NCBI GenBank assembly: GCA_949987705.1
Contig: OX465282.1
Coordinates: forward strand, 10,404,501-10,468,500
Reading direction: 5' to 3'
Source of the DNA: Thereva unica
Lineage: Eukaryota; Arthropoda; Insecta; Diptera; Therevidae
DNA: 64,000 nt
In this document: positions 19,685-31,490 of the stretch, piece after piece
Numbering within the stretch: position 1 is the stretch's first letter
Layout of the letters: each line of letters starts with the position of its first letter
The notes under the pieces: model-generated
What the model was told of the DNA's origin: nothing
Seen by the model: the letters and a program-made list of their open reading frames with translations, nothing else
The model's database searches: none
Made by a program: the position numbers and the translations under genes

Positions 19685-20199
19685 GTAAATGCGAGATTTA
19701 TTATAATTTTATATGTTGTTATATTCATTATTTTCCTATGTAAATTTATTATATTAATTGGTATTGATTGCAAATGTGTTTTGTATAGAATTTTTTTTGG
19801 AGAATAAGACGTTAGATTCGTAAATCTAAAATGCTTATTCAAATTACATTCCTTTATTCCTTTGCGTCCTCGTTTCTATTAGATTTAAGATACTGTAATC
19901 AGCTGTATACGAAGGAGTCAATGTTTTTCTCCCAATGATTCGTTACACTGCATCCTCTTCCGAATAATTTTTGGAATGCAATAGAAATCAGCATAAACTT
20001 CTTCTTTAGAATTGTGTTACTCTAAAGGTTGGTAGTAGAGCGGTCTCCAGTGCGACAACAGGCCACAACCTCAACGTGTGTTGAGAAACTAGAATAAACT
20101 CGTAGCCTAGAGGAGCTAGAGGATTTATGTACAATCACTAACTTGAAGGGCTGCAAGCTCCTGATTTTGAAGCCGGGTCACAATGAGCAATCGTTTATG
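19685..20199. other. 3' flank of the SNARE gene
   Basis: AT-rich to about 20000, presumably including the 3' UTR. The rest is probably the 3' untranslated end of the minus-strand LOA/I element that begins at 20200. Confidence 0.4.
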
Positions 20200-20760
20200 T
20201 CAGACTTAGGGCTTCGCAGTTTCGGGAGCTGCCCCGCTGAACCGACAGCTACAATCAACTACCAGCCCTATTGTGCTTAGATTTAGCTCCCGCTTCCTGA
20301 AATTTAAAAGTTTGTCCGCTTTTGCTTTGTCGATTTGAATGATTCTTTTAGCTTGACGAGCACTCTGCGTACTTGTCCAGCTATGAAAAAACCGCTGCTC
20401 GACCCAATTTTTGATGGCCGTGGCGGCTGCTAAGCTACAAAAAGGCACCGGACCGAAAAGTGTGAGTTTGCCCCTACTCTAGCCAGGCCGTCGGCAACCT
20501 CATTACCAATGGGACCTTCGTGGCCCGGAATCCACATCAGCGTAACATTTTTGTTCCTGGTAAGAGATTTAAGAGATAGGGACCAATCCAGGACAGTCCT
20601 TAATGGCATGCCTGTCTGAAACCTTCTCCATTGTTTTCAGGAGAAAGGAGGAGAGGCTGATAAGTCGATAGGATTTTGCTTCCCTATACAATCTTCCCCG
20701 ATTTAGGGATAAAGACTACCCTGGCCTCTCTTCAACATCTTGGATTATGGGCCAGCAAAA
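20200..20760 (-). pseudogene. LOA/I-type retrotransposon: RT, RNase H and C-terminus, deleted
   Basis: On the minus strand, an RT block with SLSSFLLKTMEKVSDRHAIK lies upstream (about 20590-20690). It is joined by a large internal deletion to an RNase H block WIPGHEGPIGNEVADGLARV (about 20470-20530). The C-terminal region follows (KNWVEQRFFHSWTSTQSARQ, then LLNFRKRELNLSTIGLVVD, 20206-20448). RNase H identifies the LOA/I/R1 side of non-LTR elements. Frameshifts and the deletion make it inactive. The ORF1-like fragment at 20996-21275 on the same strand is probably its 5' part, separated by the TIR element at 20779-20995. Confidence 0.78.
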
Positions 20761-20778
20761 AGCTACCCCGAAATAATT

Positions 20779-20995
20779 ACCTCTAGTTTATAGCTACTCC
20801 AAAAATAATTCGAATTATGGATCATCCAAAAAATATTACCCTATAAACGGTGTAATTCGAATTATGGCTTAAACCGAAATGTTTCGGCTTAAGCCATAGT
20901 TATAAGAATGTATTTAATACCCGTTTATACGCTAATTCGAAATTTTGGCGTAACTTTGAGTTAAATCGATTTAATTTTTCCGCTATAAACTAGGT
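20779..20995. mobile_element. 217-bp TIR element inside the LOA/I copy
   Basis: Left end ACCTCTAGTTTATAGC; reverse complement of right end ACCTAGTTTATAGC. Internally CTTAAACCGAAA and TTTCGGCTTAAG form a long hairpin around 20848-20888, and GAATTATGG repeats several times. No clean target duplication was found. It lies between two parts of the same retrotransposon, which supports an insertion. Confidence 0.5.
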
Positions 20996-21275
20996 AAATG
21001 ACAGCAGGATTGGTAAGATATCTTCCAAGCCTCTCTGAAGGAGAGCCGGGAAGATGTGTACCTTTCCAGCAGAGAGGCTTGAAAGTGCCTCTTGTTATTA
21101 AGAAGAACGGTATCCCTCTCTTCCTTGGGGCAACGCAAAGCTTAGCAGCAGTTTCACAGAAGTAGCCAGCTTTCAGAAGTCGCCTAAAGCGTCTTTTGGT
21201 TGCGTCACCCCGTTTTCTTGAAGTAGCTGCTGTTTCGGGTCGCCTTTCCGATGGAGCGGAAGGTCCCCTTGCTTC
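20996..21275 (-). pseudogene. LOA/I-type ORF1 fragment
   Basis: The minus-strand frame (20961-21278) contains RRPETAATSRKRGDATKRRF and RRLLKAGYFCETAAKL, then VAPRKRGIP. It aligns with the plus-strand ORF1 fragment at about 9420-9560 in both DNA and protein, including the KAGY...VAP(R/K)K order. The remainder of the domain is missing. Confidence 0.6.
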
Positions 21276-21284
21276 CACAGGTGG

Positions 21285-21452
21285 GCCTCTTCTTCTTCTT
21301 ATTTGATCCGTTAGCTGGTGGTCCGAGCGGGACGTCCCCGCAACGGATACGCTGCTGTCGGTGCCGCTGGGTCTCGAACTCTATTCACGATTCGTTTCCA
21401 CTCTTGCTGGTTTTGGCGACGTCTCGAGCCGCGGTAACTGATAACCTCTAAG
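21285..21452 (-). pseudogene. 3' tail of an SR2-like RTE element
   Basis: A nearly identical sequence starts the copies at 43452 and 53838 (TTTGATCCGTTAGCTGG, then GTCGGTGCCGCTGGGTCTCG). On the minus strand it encodes the last residues of an RTE protein and ends in a GAA-rich tail. Only about 170 bp remain; homology stops at 21452. Confidence 0.75.
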
Positions 21453-22460
21453 GAGATCTTCCTCCATTGAAGGAGTGATCTCAGCGTGCTCCACGTCGGT
21501 GTGAAGGCTCAATCTGCCCTCATTGAAGAACATTCCCGAAATTTCCCTTTCCATAATCGGCACCCTGCTGCATGGGTTCGAAAATGTCCAACAGGCCTTG
21601 TAGGTCGACTATGTACTATGGAAGTCTCAGAAGTGATGGAGCCTTAAGAGGTGCTCATTAGTTTTTTTTAGAGTATCGATATTGATCACACGAGTTGCGC
21701 AAGAACGGACGGTCGCCCATTGAAGGGAAGGCGAAGGTCTCCCTGTGAAGCTTAAGAAATTTATCAGTGTTTTGACTCCATAGTCTGGAGATTTCTCTTA
21801 GGCCTCGCACAACGTAACAAATTGCTGCACTCTTTTCTTGAGGGTATTTCGACGGGAAAGTCTTTTCTAAAGGTTAATCTAAGGGAAACGTCAAGTCTTG
21901 TTGTAGCGACCATACCCTTGGATAGCAGGTTCAAGATGTCCGTAAAATTTCGAGGTCCTCTCAGCCCTAGGTCATTATGTGCTTTTCCTGCGCTTCTATA
22001 TAGCTTTTTATTGTTACTAACCACAAAAAACAGAGATCACGCTTCCTTATGGTGTATCTCTGTTGGCGTATTTGGTTACCGCCTTGGTTCCCAAATTTTA
22101 TAATCCTCGAGCTGGCATTGCCATTTGGGGGATGTTGGAGTGGATGATCCTTTCCAGTGTCTTGATCACGAAGGAAATTAAGCTAATCGGCCTTTACTCC
22201 CACGTGGATTCGTGTGTTCGTTCCTCTGTCTTTGGGATGGAAATGACTCTGTCTCGTCTCTAACTCATGGGAACAAATCCGAGCCACACGCACACTAACT
22301 CAAGTAATTTCTGCAGCGTGACTGGTAGTATGCTGACTGGTGCTTTAAAGGGGTAGAAGGCAAGAGTCCCCAAGGGAACCTTCTTCTTCTCTAACGCTTT
22401 TACAATCTTGATCCGGTTCTGGCCTCTCGCAAGTGTTCCCTCCACCGGTCCCAATTCTGA
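21453..22460 (-). pseudogene. LOA/I-type retrotransposon RT remnant
   Basis: Minus-strand frames at 22140-22460 read VSILPVTLQKLLELVCVWLG and, after a stop, an ISIPKTEER segment. RPISLISFVIKTLERIIHS follows, the RT fingers/palm entry of LOA/I/R1-type elements. Further downstream, 21764-22024 and 21381-21563 hold shorter conserved-looking frames that I could not place. Stops and shifts abound. Confidence 0.6.
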
Positions 22461-22489
22461 GCCGATATCATCCAGTTTGGCATACCTAA

Positions 22490-22740
22490 GCTCTAAGCGT
22501 ACTGGTCTATACCATCCTTCCAGTCGCGATTGGGTCTCCCTCGCTGTCGCACCCCATAGGTCTTACCGCAGACTACTTCCCAAGCAGGCTCACCTTCGCT
22601 CATACGAACTAGATTTTCTACCCACCGGAGACTACCGAGCTTTATTTTCTCAACAACGCCTATGCCGCGATAGCGATCGTAGATCTCATCATTGTAGAGC
22701 ATCGCTTGTTGTAGTGTAGGCCCTCCATATTTAACCAGAT
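22490..22740 (-). pseudogene. C-terminal fragment of an RTE-like protein
   Basis: The minus-strand frame has IKLGSLRWVENLVRMSEGEP and GRPNRDWKDGIDQ. This matches the LRW-x-GH-x-x-RM and GRP-x-x-RW-x-D pattern at the C-terminus of RTE-type ORF2 proteins, though the His is replaced. A distinct family from the other RTE copies here. Confidence 0.6.
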
Positions 22741-23281
22741 CCGCGCGACTGCCATCTGCATCCGAGGCCTTATTGTTTTTGACCTGGTTTATGGCTCTAT
22801 TAACTACTGTAACAGCATAATGGCGCGATATAAATAGTGGGCGCCACTTATGCGAGGTGTTACCCCCTTAGCCACAAGCCCGGAAGAGCATGGCCAAGGA
22901 GCCAACACCATACATAAGAAATAAAAAGAAAATCCGGAACTCCTACGCCGGCCACACGGAGTTGTCTAGCTCGCCGGAGGGGTCGTGGGGTGTGTGGCCG
23001 GGGCTTACCGCGGTTGGTTCACCACTTACCTGTGTCTGTGCAACTTTGACTTCCGTCCCTCATTCTCCGGTCATCGCCTGAGCCGCGTCAAACCCTGAAA
23101 AGAAATGATCCCCCCCTCAACCATTCCACCAAAAAAATATACCACAGGGACATTCTAATGTTTATAATCATTTATTATATCTGTAAACCTCACCACAAAC
23201 ATTACATTGGGACCTTAACAACCACGACACTGATTAGTTGCCCGTGTCAAATATTAACAAGTAACTGATTCAATACATAAG
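22741..23281. other. No gene recognised
   Basis: A GC-rich block (22760-23100) with short frames and no motif I recognise, then an AT-rich stretch. Confidence 0.4.
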
Positions 23282-24512
23282 TGTTACGTTATTTTTGGGA
23301 CATGTGCATGAAGGACAACAATAAAGCGCGCAGTACTGGCCAATACTCCTCGCTTTGTACAAACGAGATTACAATCAACAGAATCACTTAGAGAAAAAAA
23401 CACATTTCCCGGAACCAACAAAGAACCAAATATTTCTGACAAGGGGCAACACAAATTCACAAATAATTAAAAAGAATATTATAAAGTTAATACTAACTAC
23501 TATTAAAATTATTATTTTAGTAATAAATTTTTTTTTTTTTAAATTAAAGCAAAAAGAAAATTATTTTGTGTAATTTTTTTGTGTGGTTTTTTTTTCTGAT
23601 CCAGCTGGTGTGGATGCACTATAGGTATTGCTTAATTACCTGACTATCGAACGGTATATCAATTGGTAGTAATGAAATATACAGTTCCGCCTTTATACTA
23701 GTGTCTGCTGTTTGATAAACGTCATCTACTTTTCCGGCAACTTTTTTTCTATTTAAACCATATTCGCGTAATTTTGGATAATCTTCGGTCTGTTCTCCAT
23801 CCCCCCTCGGTCTTCTGATTTCATACCTGTTACTTAGTCCACCAACTCTCCATTGCCTTCAGCCATTTCTCTACACGTTTTTCTCGTTTTTTTCTGAAAT
23901 TTTGGTGACAGATAAACGAAGAGTATTATAAACACAGGGTCCTTCCCCTCAAATAAATAAAACAGTTTGTACAGACCAATACCAATCCGCAATTTTCTCA
24001 AAAAAAACTATAATCACGCAAAACACACTCCGAAATATGTATATCCGGAGCTATTAACTACAGGGCAAAACGCAATCCTTGTATCGCTGGTATCCCTTTC
24101 GGCACCTTCAAATTTCTCCAAATCCCTTTCTGACTTGTTAAATTCTTTCCCTTTTTCTTCTTATTTTTTTTTGTATTTTCGACTAGAATTCACCGCACCG
24201 AAATAGTCCTGTTTGTTGCTACTTCGGAACGAAATTGTTATTTTTTGGCAAATGAACTGAATAATGAAGGTTTTTGTCTTCCAGCCAGTCGTATGTGTTC
24301 AAAACTGATTTTTTCCTTTTTTATATAATCTTAAATTTTTCCGAACACAAACTTTTGCAGTATATTTCTGCATCCGTCAAAATTCGAACTCCTCTTTTCT
24401 GTTTTTTTTCATTTCTCCCCGCCTACCTTTTTGTTCCCAACCCACTACTCGATTTTCTTCCCCACAGTAATTTTTAGTCAAGTAGATATTTAGGCAAAAC
24501 TGACCGTTACAC
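23282..24512 (+). mobile_element. Candidate 5' long terminal repeat with primer-binding site
   Basis: Starts TGTTACG and ends CCGTTACA, giving TG...CA ends with a short inverted terminus. Ten bases downstream is TGGTGGCAGCAGTG (24523-24536), resembling tRNA primer-binding sites that follow LTRs of insect Gypsy-type elements. The interior is pyrimidine-rich. No gag or pol is recognisable downstream and no second LTR was seen, so this is a truncated element at best. Boundaries are uncertain. Confidence 0.4.
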
Positions 24513-25224
24513 TACTAAGCTTGGTGGCAGCAGTGTATGGTTATCATCAGTTATCGGTGGAGCCCCCAATTATTCAGTTAGGACCCTTCCTTTTCCGTTG
24601 GTGGCCTATTTTTTTCTTCTTTTCTGAGCTCTTTGTATTTCTTCAGTCACACACAAGTTTGCATTCATGATCGAACGTCGTTCCGATCTTTACGACTTCT
24701 GCCTAAAATGGAGTCAGCAGTACAAATGGCAGGCATCTCGTCTTCAGGACTTACTTTTCGCTCACTGAGCGCCAACAAGATAGTGATCCGAGTCGAAATT
24801 GGCACCTCGGTACGTTCGTACCGTTATCAAGCTCGAAAGGTATCTAGAGGTTTTTAAGTTAGCAAATAACGAATTTATGATCAAATCCTAAAACTTCTAA
24901 ATAACGGGGCCAATAAGGGGGACGAATTTTGTCGATTGTATTCAGTTTGTGGAGATTTTTAAGATCGGAAATAACGAACTTACGATCAAAACTTAAAAAT
25001 TAAAAATGAGGGGATAAAGATGCCGGACGAATTTTGCTATTTGCGCTCCGATTCCGATTAAATTCCCAAATTGCCTTATTTAGCCAAGAAAACTCGAATT
25101 TGTTGACATATGGCCAAGGGCAATTCGTTGGCGTCTATATTATTAAACCATATTTCTCCCATGGTCAGTAGAGTTGGAAAATTTGAAAGTAGAAAGTATA
25201 ACCGATCAACTTCAAATTGTGCAC
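24513..25224. other. No gene recognised
   Basis: Could be the leader of the LTR element for the first ~350 bp. Two diverged direct copies of a ~100-bp segment occur at about 24845-24930 and 24955-25045 (AAATAACGAA..TACGATCAAA..CTTAAAA). Confidence 0.4.
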
Positions 25225-25500
25225 ATATGCACCTTACAATGTAGTGCGACCGTAATAGAATCGAGATAGCGGTTCGAAATAGCGGCCGATTACCTTTTTA
25301 TTCACAACTGCCTCAGTATGCTTCCGTTCAATCAAATTTTGCACATATATGTAGTTTGCTTGACGGTGCAAACTGGCCGTTCTATAAAAAAAATCAAGAT
25401 GGCGGCATTTTTGCATTTGCGTTCAATGCATGATATCAAATAAAAGGGCATGACAAGAAGAATGCAATTAGTAGCGTGCCGTCAAAATGGCGGAAGACAT
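25225..25500. repeat. Dispersed units of the ATGGCGGC family
   Basis: Carries the same signature as the array at 2745-3290: AATAGCGGCCGATTACC, TTCACAACTGCC, AAGATGGCGGCA, GATATCAAATAAAAGG, CAAGAAGAATGCAATTAG and AAAATGGCGGAAGAC. Two to three diverged units of roughly 110-125 bp. Confidence 0.7.
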
Positions 25501-26315
25501 ATAATAGAGATAGTAGAAAATAAAATTTGTGTAATATATTTTTACAAATCAATATAAATAAATGTATGGGTTCATTTACTTCCTTTGCCTATTGTTATTT
25601 TAAGACAATGGTTTTTAGGAGTAAACTCCAGTCACGCTTCGAAGCTGACATGCACTTTTGTATTTTTTAAATACTCTTTCGCTAATATTTATTTTTGGTG
25701 AGGGATTTCCTTTTTAAGTCTATTTCATGCTGAACATTCCATCTGAATCGCTTGGGGCGTACGTGGATAGAATTTCTTCGTTGTCCGAACATTTTTACTA
25801 CTTCGTTTATTTCAATAGGTGCAACGAAGTGCAACGGGCTCCAGGCCTTAATTTGCAGCTAGTATTTTATAAATACACCGCACCGACGCAAAGGCAGCAT
25901 CTCAATTTGAATGAGCTCCGGCAGACTCCAAAGGCGGCATTGGTGGTGATATTTAGGTGAGCGAAAAAATTTGAAGCAATGGCGACAAAAGTAAGAAGTT
26001 TCAAGGAAATGACCATGGAGGCTATACAGTCTCCCTGGAAATGACAGTTAATGGCACAGCAAGAAGTCGAAGATAAGTTGTCATCCGTTTTGAGCTTATG
26101 ATCGCGGGTCTTATCATCGAAAACGAAGAAATAAAATTAAATAAATTAATAGAATGATGAATGAAATAAGACAATAATGAAATGAAATGAATAATTGTCG
26201 AATTGCGTCGTTTTTAAAATGAATAACTTATTTAGGCACGACTGCTACTTTTTGGTCTCAAACTCAAACTCGCGTCACGCGCACTTCCTTTGCACACCCG
26301 TTTTTGGGTATATGT
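25501..26315. other. No gene recognised
   Basis: No motif of a known gene. A GAAATGAATAA-type simple repeat lies near 26130-26190. Confidence 0.4.
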
Positions 26316-26473
26316 AGCCATGTAGCTAACTAGAGCATGGCAACTTTTGGTAGAGCTCCAGCAAAAGGCAGCAGCGTATAATTCGACAGTGTACGGAGCA
26401 AAATAGCTACGAGGAGTGTGAGGATTGCTGGAGCTCGACCAAAAATTGACATGCTCTCGCCAGCTACATGGCT
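26316..26473. mobile_element. 158-bp MITE with long inverted repeats
   Basis: Left end AGCCATGTAGCT; right end (reverse complement) identical for 12 bp. Similarity then continues through AGAGCATG and TTTTGGT to GAGCTCCAGCAA, about 50 bp in each arm. A loop of about 50 bp separates the arms. No unambiguous target duplication. Non-coding. Confidence 0.65.
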
Positions 26474-26639
26474 GCAACATTTAAATATTTTGCTTGGATT
26501 AATCGCTTTCGGCAACATGAAACGCGTTTCGCCTATTCGACTGTTCATCTGTATTTTACTTATCTTTGGTGGTATGTTATGCATTTTTTTATGCGCACTT
26601 TTGTGGGAGTTGCACTTTGGGAGTATTAATATGTACATA

Positions 26640-26945
26640 TTATGTAGTATTTTATAATAATATTATATTAATTATGTTATATTATATATTACGTATTATA
26701 TACTATGTACTTTGTACTATATAATATGTACTATGTATTGATTATTATGTACTATATATTATGCACTATGTCACATGTACTGTGTATTATGTACTAGGTA
26801 TTATGCATTATATACTAGGTATTGTGTATTATGTACTAGTAATATATACTATGTACTAAGTATCATGTACTTTGTACTATGTATTATGTAGTATGTACTA
26901 TTTACTATGCATTATATATTATGTACTATGCATTATGTAGGATGT
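26640..26945. repeat. Degenerate TATGTACTATGTATTA microsatellite
   Basis: About 300 bp of irregular 7- and 8-mers such as TATGTAC, TATGTATTA and TATATAC. The array resumes at 27213-27235 beyond an RTE insertion. Open frames here (26879-27067) are a by-product of the repeat. Confidence 0.85.
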
Positions 26946-26956
26946 ATGTTGTATTA

Positions 26957-27201
26957 TCCATCCATCCATCCAAAGGCGCTACAGCCCAAATCGAGCCTTG
27001 GCCTCCTCTAGGGCATTTCTCCAAGTTTGACCGTCCCTTGCAGCATGTCTCCAGTTCCGGATGTTGAGCATTGACTCTGCCTCAGCCGTCACAGAGTCTA
27101 TCCATCTTCTCTTGGGTCTACCTACTGGCCTACTTCCCGAAATTTCTGATGCCATAAGCCGTTTTGGGATACGATTGTCCGACATCCTGATTACGTGGCC
27201 G
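26957..27201 (-). pseudogene. 5'-truncated RTE insertion with 11-bp target duplication
   Basis: The minus-strand frame encodes MSDNRIPKRLMASEI, then GRPKRRWIDSVTAEAE and NIRNWRHAARDGQTWR, ending ARFGL: the C-terminus of an RTE ORF2. The tail is a GGAT repeat (TCCA on the plus strand, 26957-26971), the typical RTE 3' microsatellite. The 11-mer ATGTTGTATTA occurs at 26946-26956 and 27202-27212 as the target duplication. The frame is uninterrupted over 68 codons, so this insertion is relatively recent, but only 245 bp were copied. Confidence 0.88.
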
Positions 27202-27235
27202 ATGTTGTATTATGAATTATGTATATTATGTATAA

Positions 27236-28440
27236 TTACGTTGTCGTTTTTCTTAGTTTATTGCAACAGCAAGTAACAATAAAATAAACTTAAATGGAAT
27301 ATTCATAAACAAAACTTATTAATCCTTATTCTCCTGCAATATTAAGATTGATATGGAAATATAGACTGGCCATAAAAGTTTTCACTTCCAACGTGTGGTT
27401 CTAGGCACACTATTTTTTTTTTTTATTGTGAAATGTGCGGTATGTGTGTTTGTGCGGATTTTTTGATAATTGCGGAAGATGGGTAGCTTTAACCCGTGAG
27501 CGAAGCGGCCGAACAAAAATTTTGCCCTTAAAGGGCGGCATTGGTGGATGTGTACAGGACCGCAAATGGTCTAGGCTCGTTTCTGCTAATACGATAGCTA
27601 CCAGAGACCACCACTAGATGTTATGATCGCACTTCTATCGGTCTCTAATAGTGGCGCCTCGTGGTTGTGTAATATACTATAAGTTATTCCACCACCAAAC
27701 TAACATAAGCATATTTTTTCCATAATTACTACTTCATGGCATTTATTTTTTTTTTGCTTAACCAGTACTCCTTAAAATCTAAAATATAATAAAATCAAAT
27801 ACATGTATCCACAAACAATATTCTAAGAAGTAATTAATCAAAGTAACTTAACATGTAAATTTTCATTTGTCTACCGAAAAAATTAAAAAAATTGTTTTCT
27901 CTTTCCATTTTAATTTCGTAGTAAATTTTATTTTTAGGATTTTTTATTTAAACTTGCAACGTTTTCTCATATGCTTTGCTCGAGGTCATTCATGATTACA
28001 GCAGTTTGCAAAACAGCAGAATTAAAGAAGATTCACGAAAGAAAGAAAGATGCCTTGTAATCTATAATTTTTTTTTGTAGTAGCTTAAATATTTGTAAGT
28101 TAATTTAAAAAAACAAAAAAAATAATCTAGTATATTCCCTTTAATATAGGTTTGTAGGTTTTTTCTTTTGTTATTATTATAAAAACAAACAGCAATAATT
28201 CTAATTTTATCTGCATTCTATATATTAATAAAACAAATATGGTTGATCCAGTACAAAGTACATGAGCGAGAGAAAGAATAAATATAAATATTTGCTAACC
28301 TACGCAATGTTAGATGATCTCTGGTGCAGTATATCGGATTTATGTTTGGTAAATATTAGTAGAAAATAATTTTATTTGGAAATTATGGTTTTATATTTAA
28401 AAATTATATTTGAAATTTTGCGATTTTTAACGGGGATTTT
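27236..28440. other. AT-rich sequence, no gene recognised
   Basis: Includes a GC-richer stretch at 27430-27670 with no motif, then long A/T runs. Confidence 0.4.
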
Positions 28441-30734
28441 TTGAATTTTATTTACGTTCGATGAGAGCGTTTTATGAGAGGTAATGCCCAAGCCTGATTA
28501 GTTAGCTGCGAGATATTACTTGCAACTTTTGACCAGTACTGTAGTTCCAGCAAGCGATCAAACCTCTCTAGTCTATAGAGAAAATACGGTAGAAGACCGC
28601 GCGCATTATTATTACCATACCATACCATACACATGTTCACCGAAAAACTCTCATCGCGAATATATAAAAAAAAACTTACACATGACATCACAGACGAGCC
28701 CCTTTTTGTAACGTGAGAAAACTGGAATATATATAGAGCTTGGGTATGACGCTCTAGAGTAGTATCAGACAATTATATCAATGGCAGCAGCGCCCCCTTT
28801 CGCGCATCTGCGCTTTAAGTTATATGGCCCCACCTGCTTGCTCTTGTTTGTTTCTGCACAACTATGCAGGAAAATTCTATAAAGATATCCACATCTATCC
28901 ACCGGTCTTTTTGCCTTGATTTTATATTTAACCCCACGTGGTATAAAAATCGTCAGAGTCAAGAGTATATCAGCGCATCATCATCGTCTCTATGGTGTGT
29001 TGTTGTGTGTTATCTCTCTACTTTAGGATTAACACTTTTATATAATCTCCATAAAATATAACACTTTTATTCACCATGTTGGTTGGTGCTTCCATTATTC
29101 TGTGCTTTTATATATATTCCGTTAATGGGAACTGGGTCTGATACTCTATAGAGAATACTATTCTATAGTATCTATAGCACAGCTTGCATTTTGGGGGGAG
29201 ATTTTCTGATTCTGAAGAACACTGGCCGTGAAAAGTATATTATCGAGAGAAGCGGGAATAGTCAGTCGTTGTTTAACCGTCGTGTCGGTAAGTTCGATTT
29301 ATTTTATTTTTTTTCGAGGGGTCTATAGTAAAGATATGATATCCCAAGTGCGGCGAACTAAGTTTGATCTTAGCTAAAGACGTTTTTTTTTTCAAAATTC
29401 AAAAACCGTTTAATAATAATAATACCAAAAAGAAAGTTCAAATTGCAATCAAAATTCATATAACAGTGCACAATAAAAATATTATAAAGTGTCGAGTGCA
29501 TCTTTGTTGTGGGGTTTTTTTTATCATCATAACAGGTATGAGAAGGAACTGAATCATTCAATTCATAAATATGTTTTACTATAATATATTTTTATGCAGA
29601 AATATAGTTTTTAATAATATTCATCATATTTGTTAAATGTCGATATGCTAATTTAATGTGAGTCTAAAATACTATCGTCGTTGTTGCATAGTTTAAATAT
29701 ATTACTCGTAATAACTTAAGAATATTATTTTACTTCGGGGAAATCCGGTAAAATTTCTGTTTTTTAAAAAATTACTGGTGAACACATGGTTCTATAAAAT
29801 AAGTATGGCGTTATTTTTCTTTTTAAAATAAAACTCCATAACCTGTACTTCTTGTATGGATAATAATTTTTACCGTTTAGAGTATAAACAAAACATTTAA
29901 AAAATGCAATATGTAAATCCATACTCATCCGAATTTTGTATCTTTAATTTTAAATTAAAGCAACTCTTTAAAAAATTACGCACTTTTACCCAAACCTCTT
30001 TTATATAACAGTATTTGGCTATTTGGCACACCAAAATTTAACACATAGAAAGGAACAAGGAAGCGTGTAAAAGGTTCTCCATAGTTTCCTTTTAGCAGAG
30101 ATTGGGTTGGAGAAGAAGTGCGCGTGGTGTGGTGGTGATATAAAGTCTGGTGACAATCCAAATTTTGGGATAAGGTTACTGACTTCTACGACTTGGCAGC
30201 AGTGAAAGTTTTACATACTATATACATATACTATATAAGTTTTACAAGTACATACATATATGTAGAAATATGAAAATCATATTGCAATTCTTAAGGAAAT
30301 TTTTTTTTGAAAAATGTTAAGTACAAAAATTGTTTCGGTTCAAATAAATTCTTTAGGTTATCACTTAAAATTTTTTATTGAAAATATTGTGATATTGAAT
30401 TTAGTTACCAACGAGCTTGTTTTGTTTCCTTTTTTATTTTCGTTGATGCATTATTTTTTAATCTTTTATGTTGTTTAATAATGTGGGTACGGTGGGTAGC
30501 AGTACACACGAGGAAAATTCCAGATGTAACATGATTTTTTCATTTTTCAAATTGTACGATTATTGCCATGATTCTTAACCCTTTTTCTAAAATTGTGACC
30601 AGTCATAAGTCACAAGTTTTGTTGAATTACGCTTACTTCTTATGACCTTCTTGATTTCGTTTCTATGTCATTGTTGACAAAAGTTACGTCAACTTTTTTT
30701 TTCCTGTGTGAGGTATTAGGTCCAAAGGTACTGC
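28441..30734. other. No gene recognised; one possible 5' exon
   Basis: Mostly AT-rich. Around 29250-29290 there is an initiator-like AGTCAGTC, about 20 bp of GC-richer sequence and a strong splice-donor-like GGTAAGTTC, which could be a first non-coding exon on the plus strand. No downstream coding exon was found. A GACTTGGCAGCAGTG motif at 30180-30200 resembles the primer site of the LTR candidate. Confidence 0.25.
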
Positions 30735-30957
30735 GGCCATTAAGTAATTAATTACACCAGACAAGTGTAATTTGATTGAGGACGCCCAACTCATGAAGAG
30801 CACGTTGGCAGTCCCAAACTAATTTCGACTTGGTCCTACGGGACCTTATCGCTCTTATTGCCGCTTGGCTATCAGAGAAGATAAAAATCGTCAACTTTAC
30901 TTGAACGTTTCATTTAGCCGAAGCCTTCTTGACTTTCGAGGCCTTGAGACTCACCAC
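30735..30957 (-). pseudogene. LOA/I-type RNase H fragment
   Basis: The minus strand reads IFSDSQAAIRAIRS and an LHELGVLNQITLVW segment, matching the RNase H DSQAAIRAIRSR of the copy at 47630-47857 (the DNA TTATCGCTCTTATTGCCGCT is almost shared). It is cut at 30957 by the hAT element; upstream parts of the same copy may lie at 32285-33440. Confidence 0.72.
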
Positions 30958-31084
30958 TAGGGAATCCAGTGCGGGATCCCGCACAATTTTTGCGGGATTC
31001 GCGTGATTTGGGCAGTAGAATCACCTGTTATAAAAACCGAGGTTTAATAGAGAAATACTAACAATATTGCCAAGTATAAATAAA

Positions 31085-31490
31085 ATTAGATTTAGGCAAT
31101 CCGAACTCGAGTGTACAATCAGTCGCAATTCCAGTTGCACCCGCAACTGTTTCGCGATCTTCCCCGTTTACGGAAGTCGGAGTTCATACACGGGCCGACA
31201 GAAACGAAATCGATTTGAAACTAGTCTGAACGTACGACTGTTTTTGCCGGTCGGAAGCGAGTTCAATTGTGTGGTTGCACTTCATCTGAACTACTTGACA
31301 TTTTGCCACAACCTCGTGACTAAAAACTATGTGGGGTTCTGTGCCGATTGATCCAAAATCAGTTGTGCTCGTGTGTGGACAAAGGTTTCATTTTGATTGC
31401 AAACTGTTTCTTGTGAAACCAGTTTGAAATTGGGATTGCAAATCTGTCGACTTGTGTTCGGAGGGCCTTACGCTCCACAAACTATTTAAA
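31085..31490 (-). repeat. Repeat shared with 52985-53602
   Basis: The minus strand runs ACACAAGTCGACAGAT, then AAACTGGTTTCA, AGTTTGCAA, CAAAATGAAACCTTTGTC and CAACTGATTTT. The segment at 52985-53160 shows the same motifs in the same order on the plus strand. A non-coding element family with GTCGAC-containing ends. Confidence 0.65.

Noticed and set aside
26879..27067. Tyr/Cys-rich small protein
   Set aside because: It is the translation of the TATGTAC microsatellite running into the antisense of the RTE insertion.
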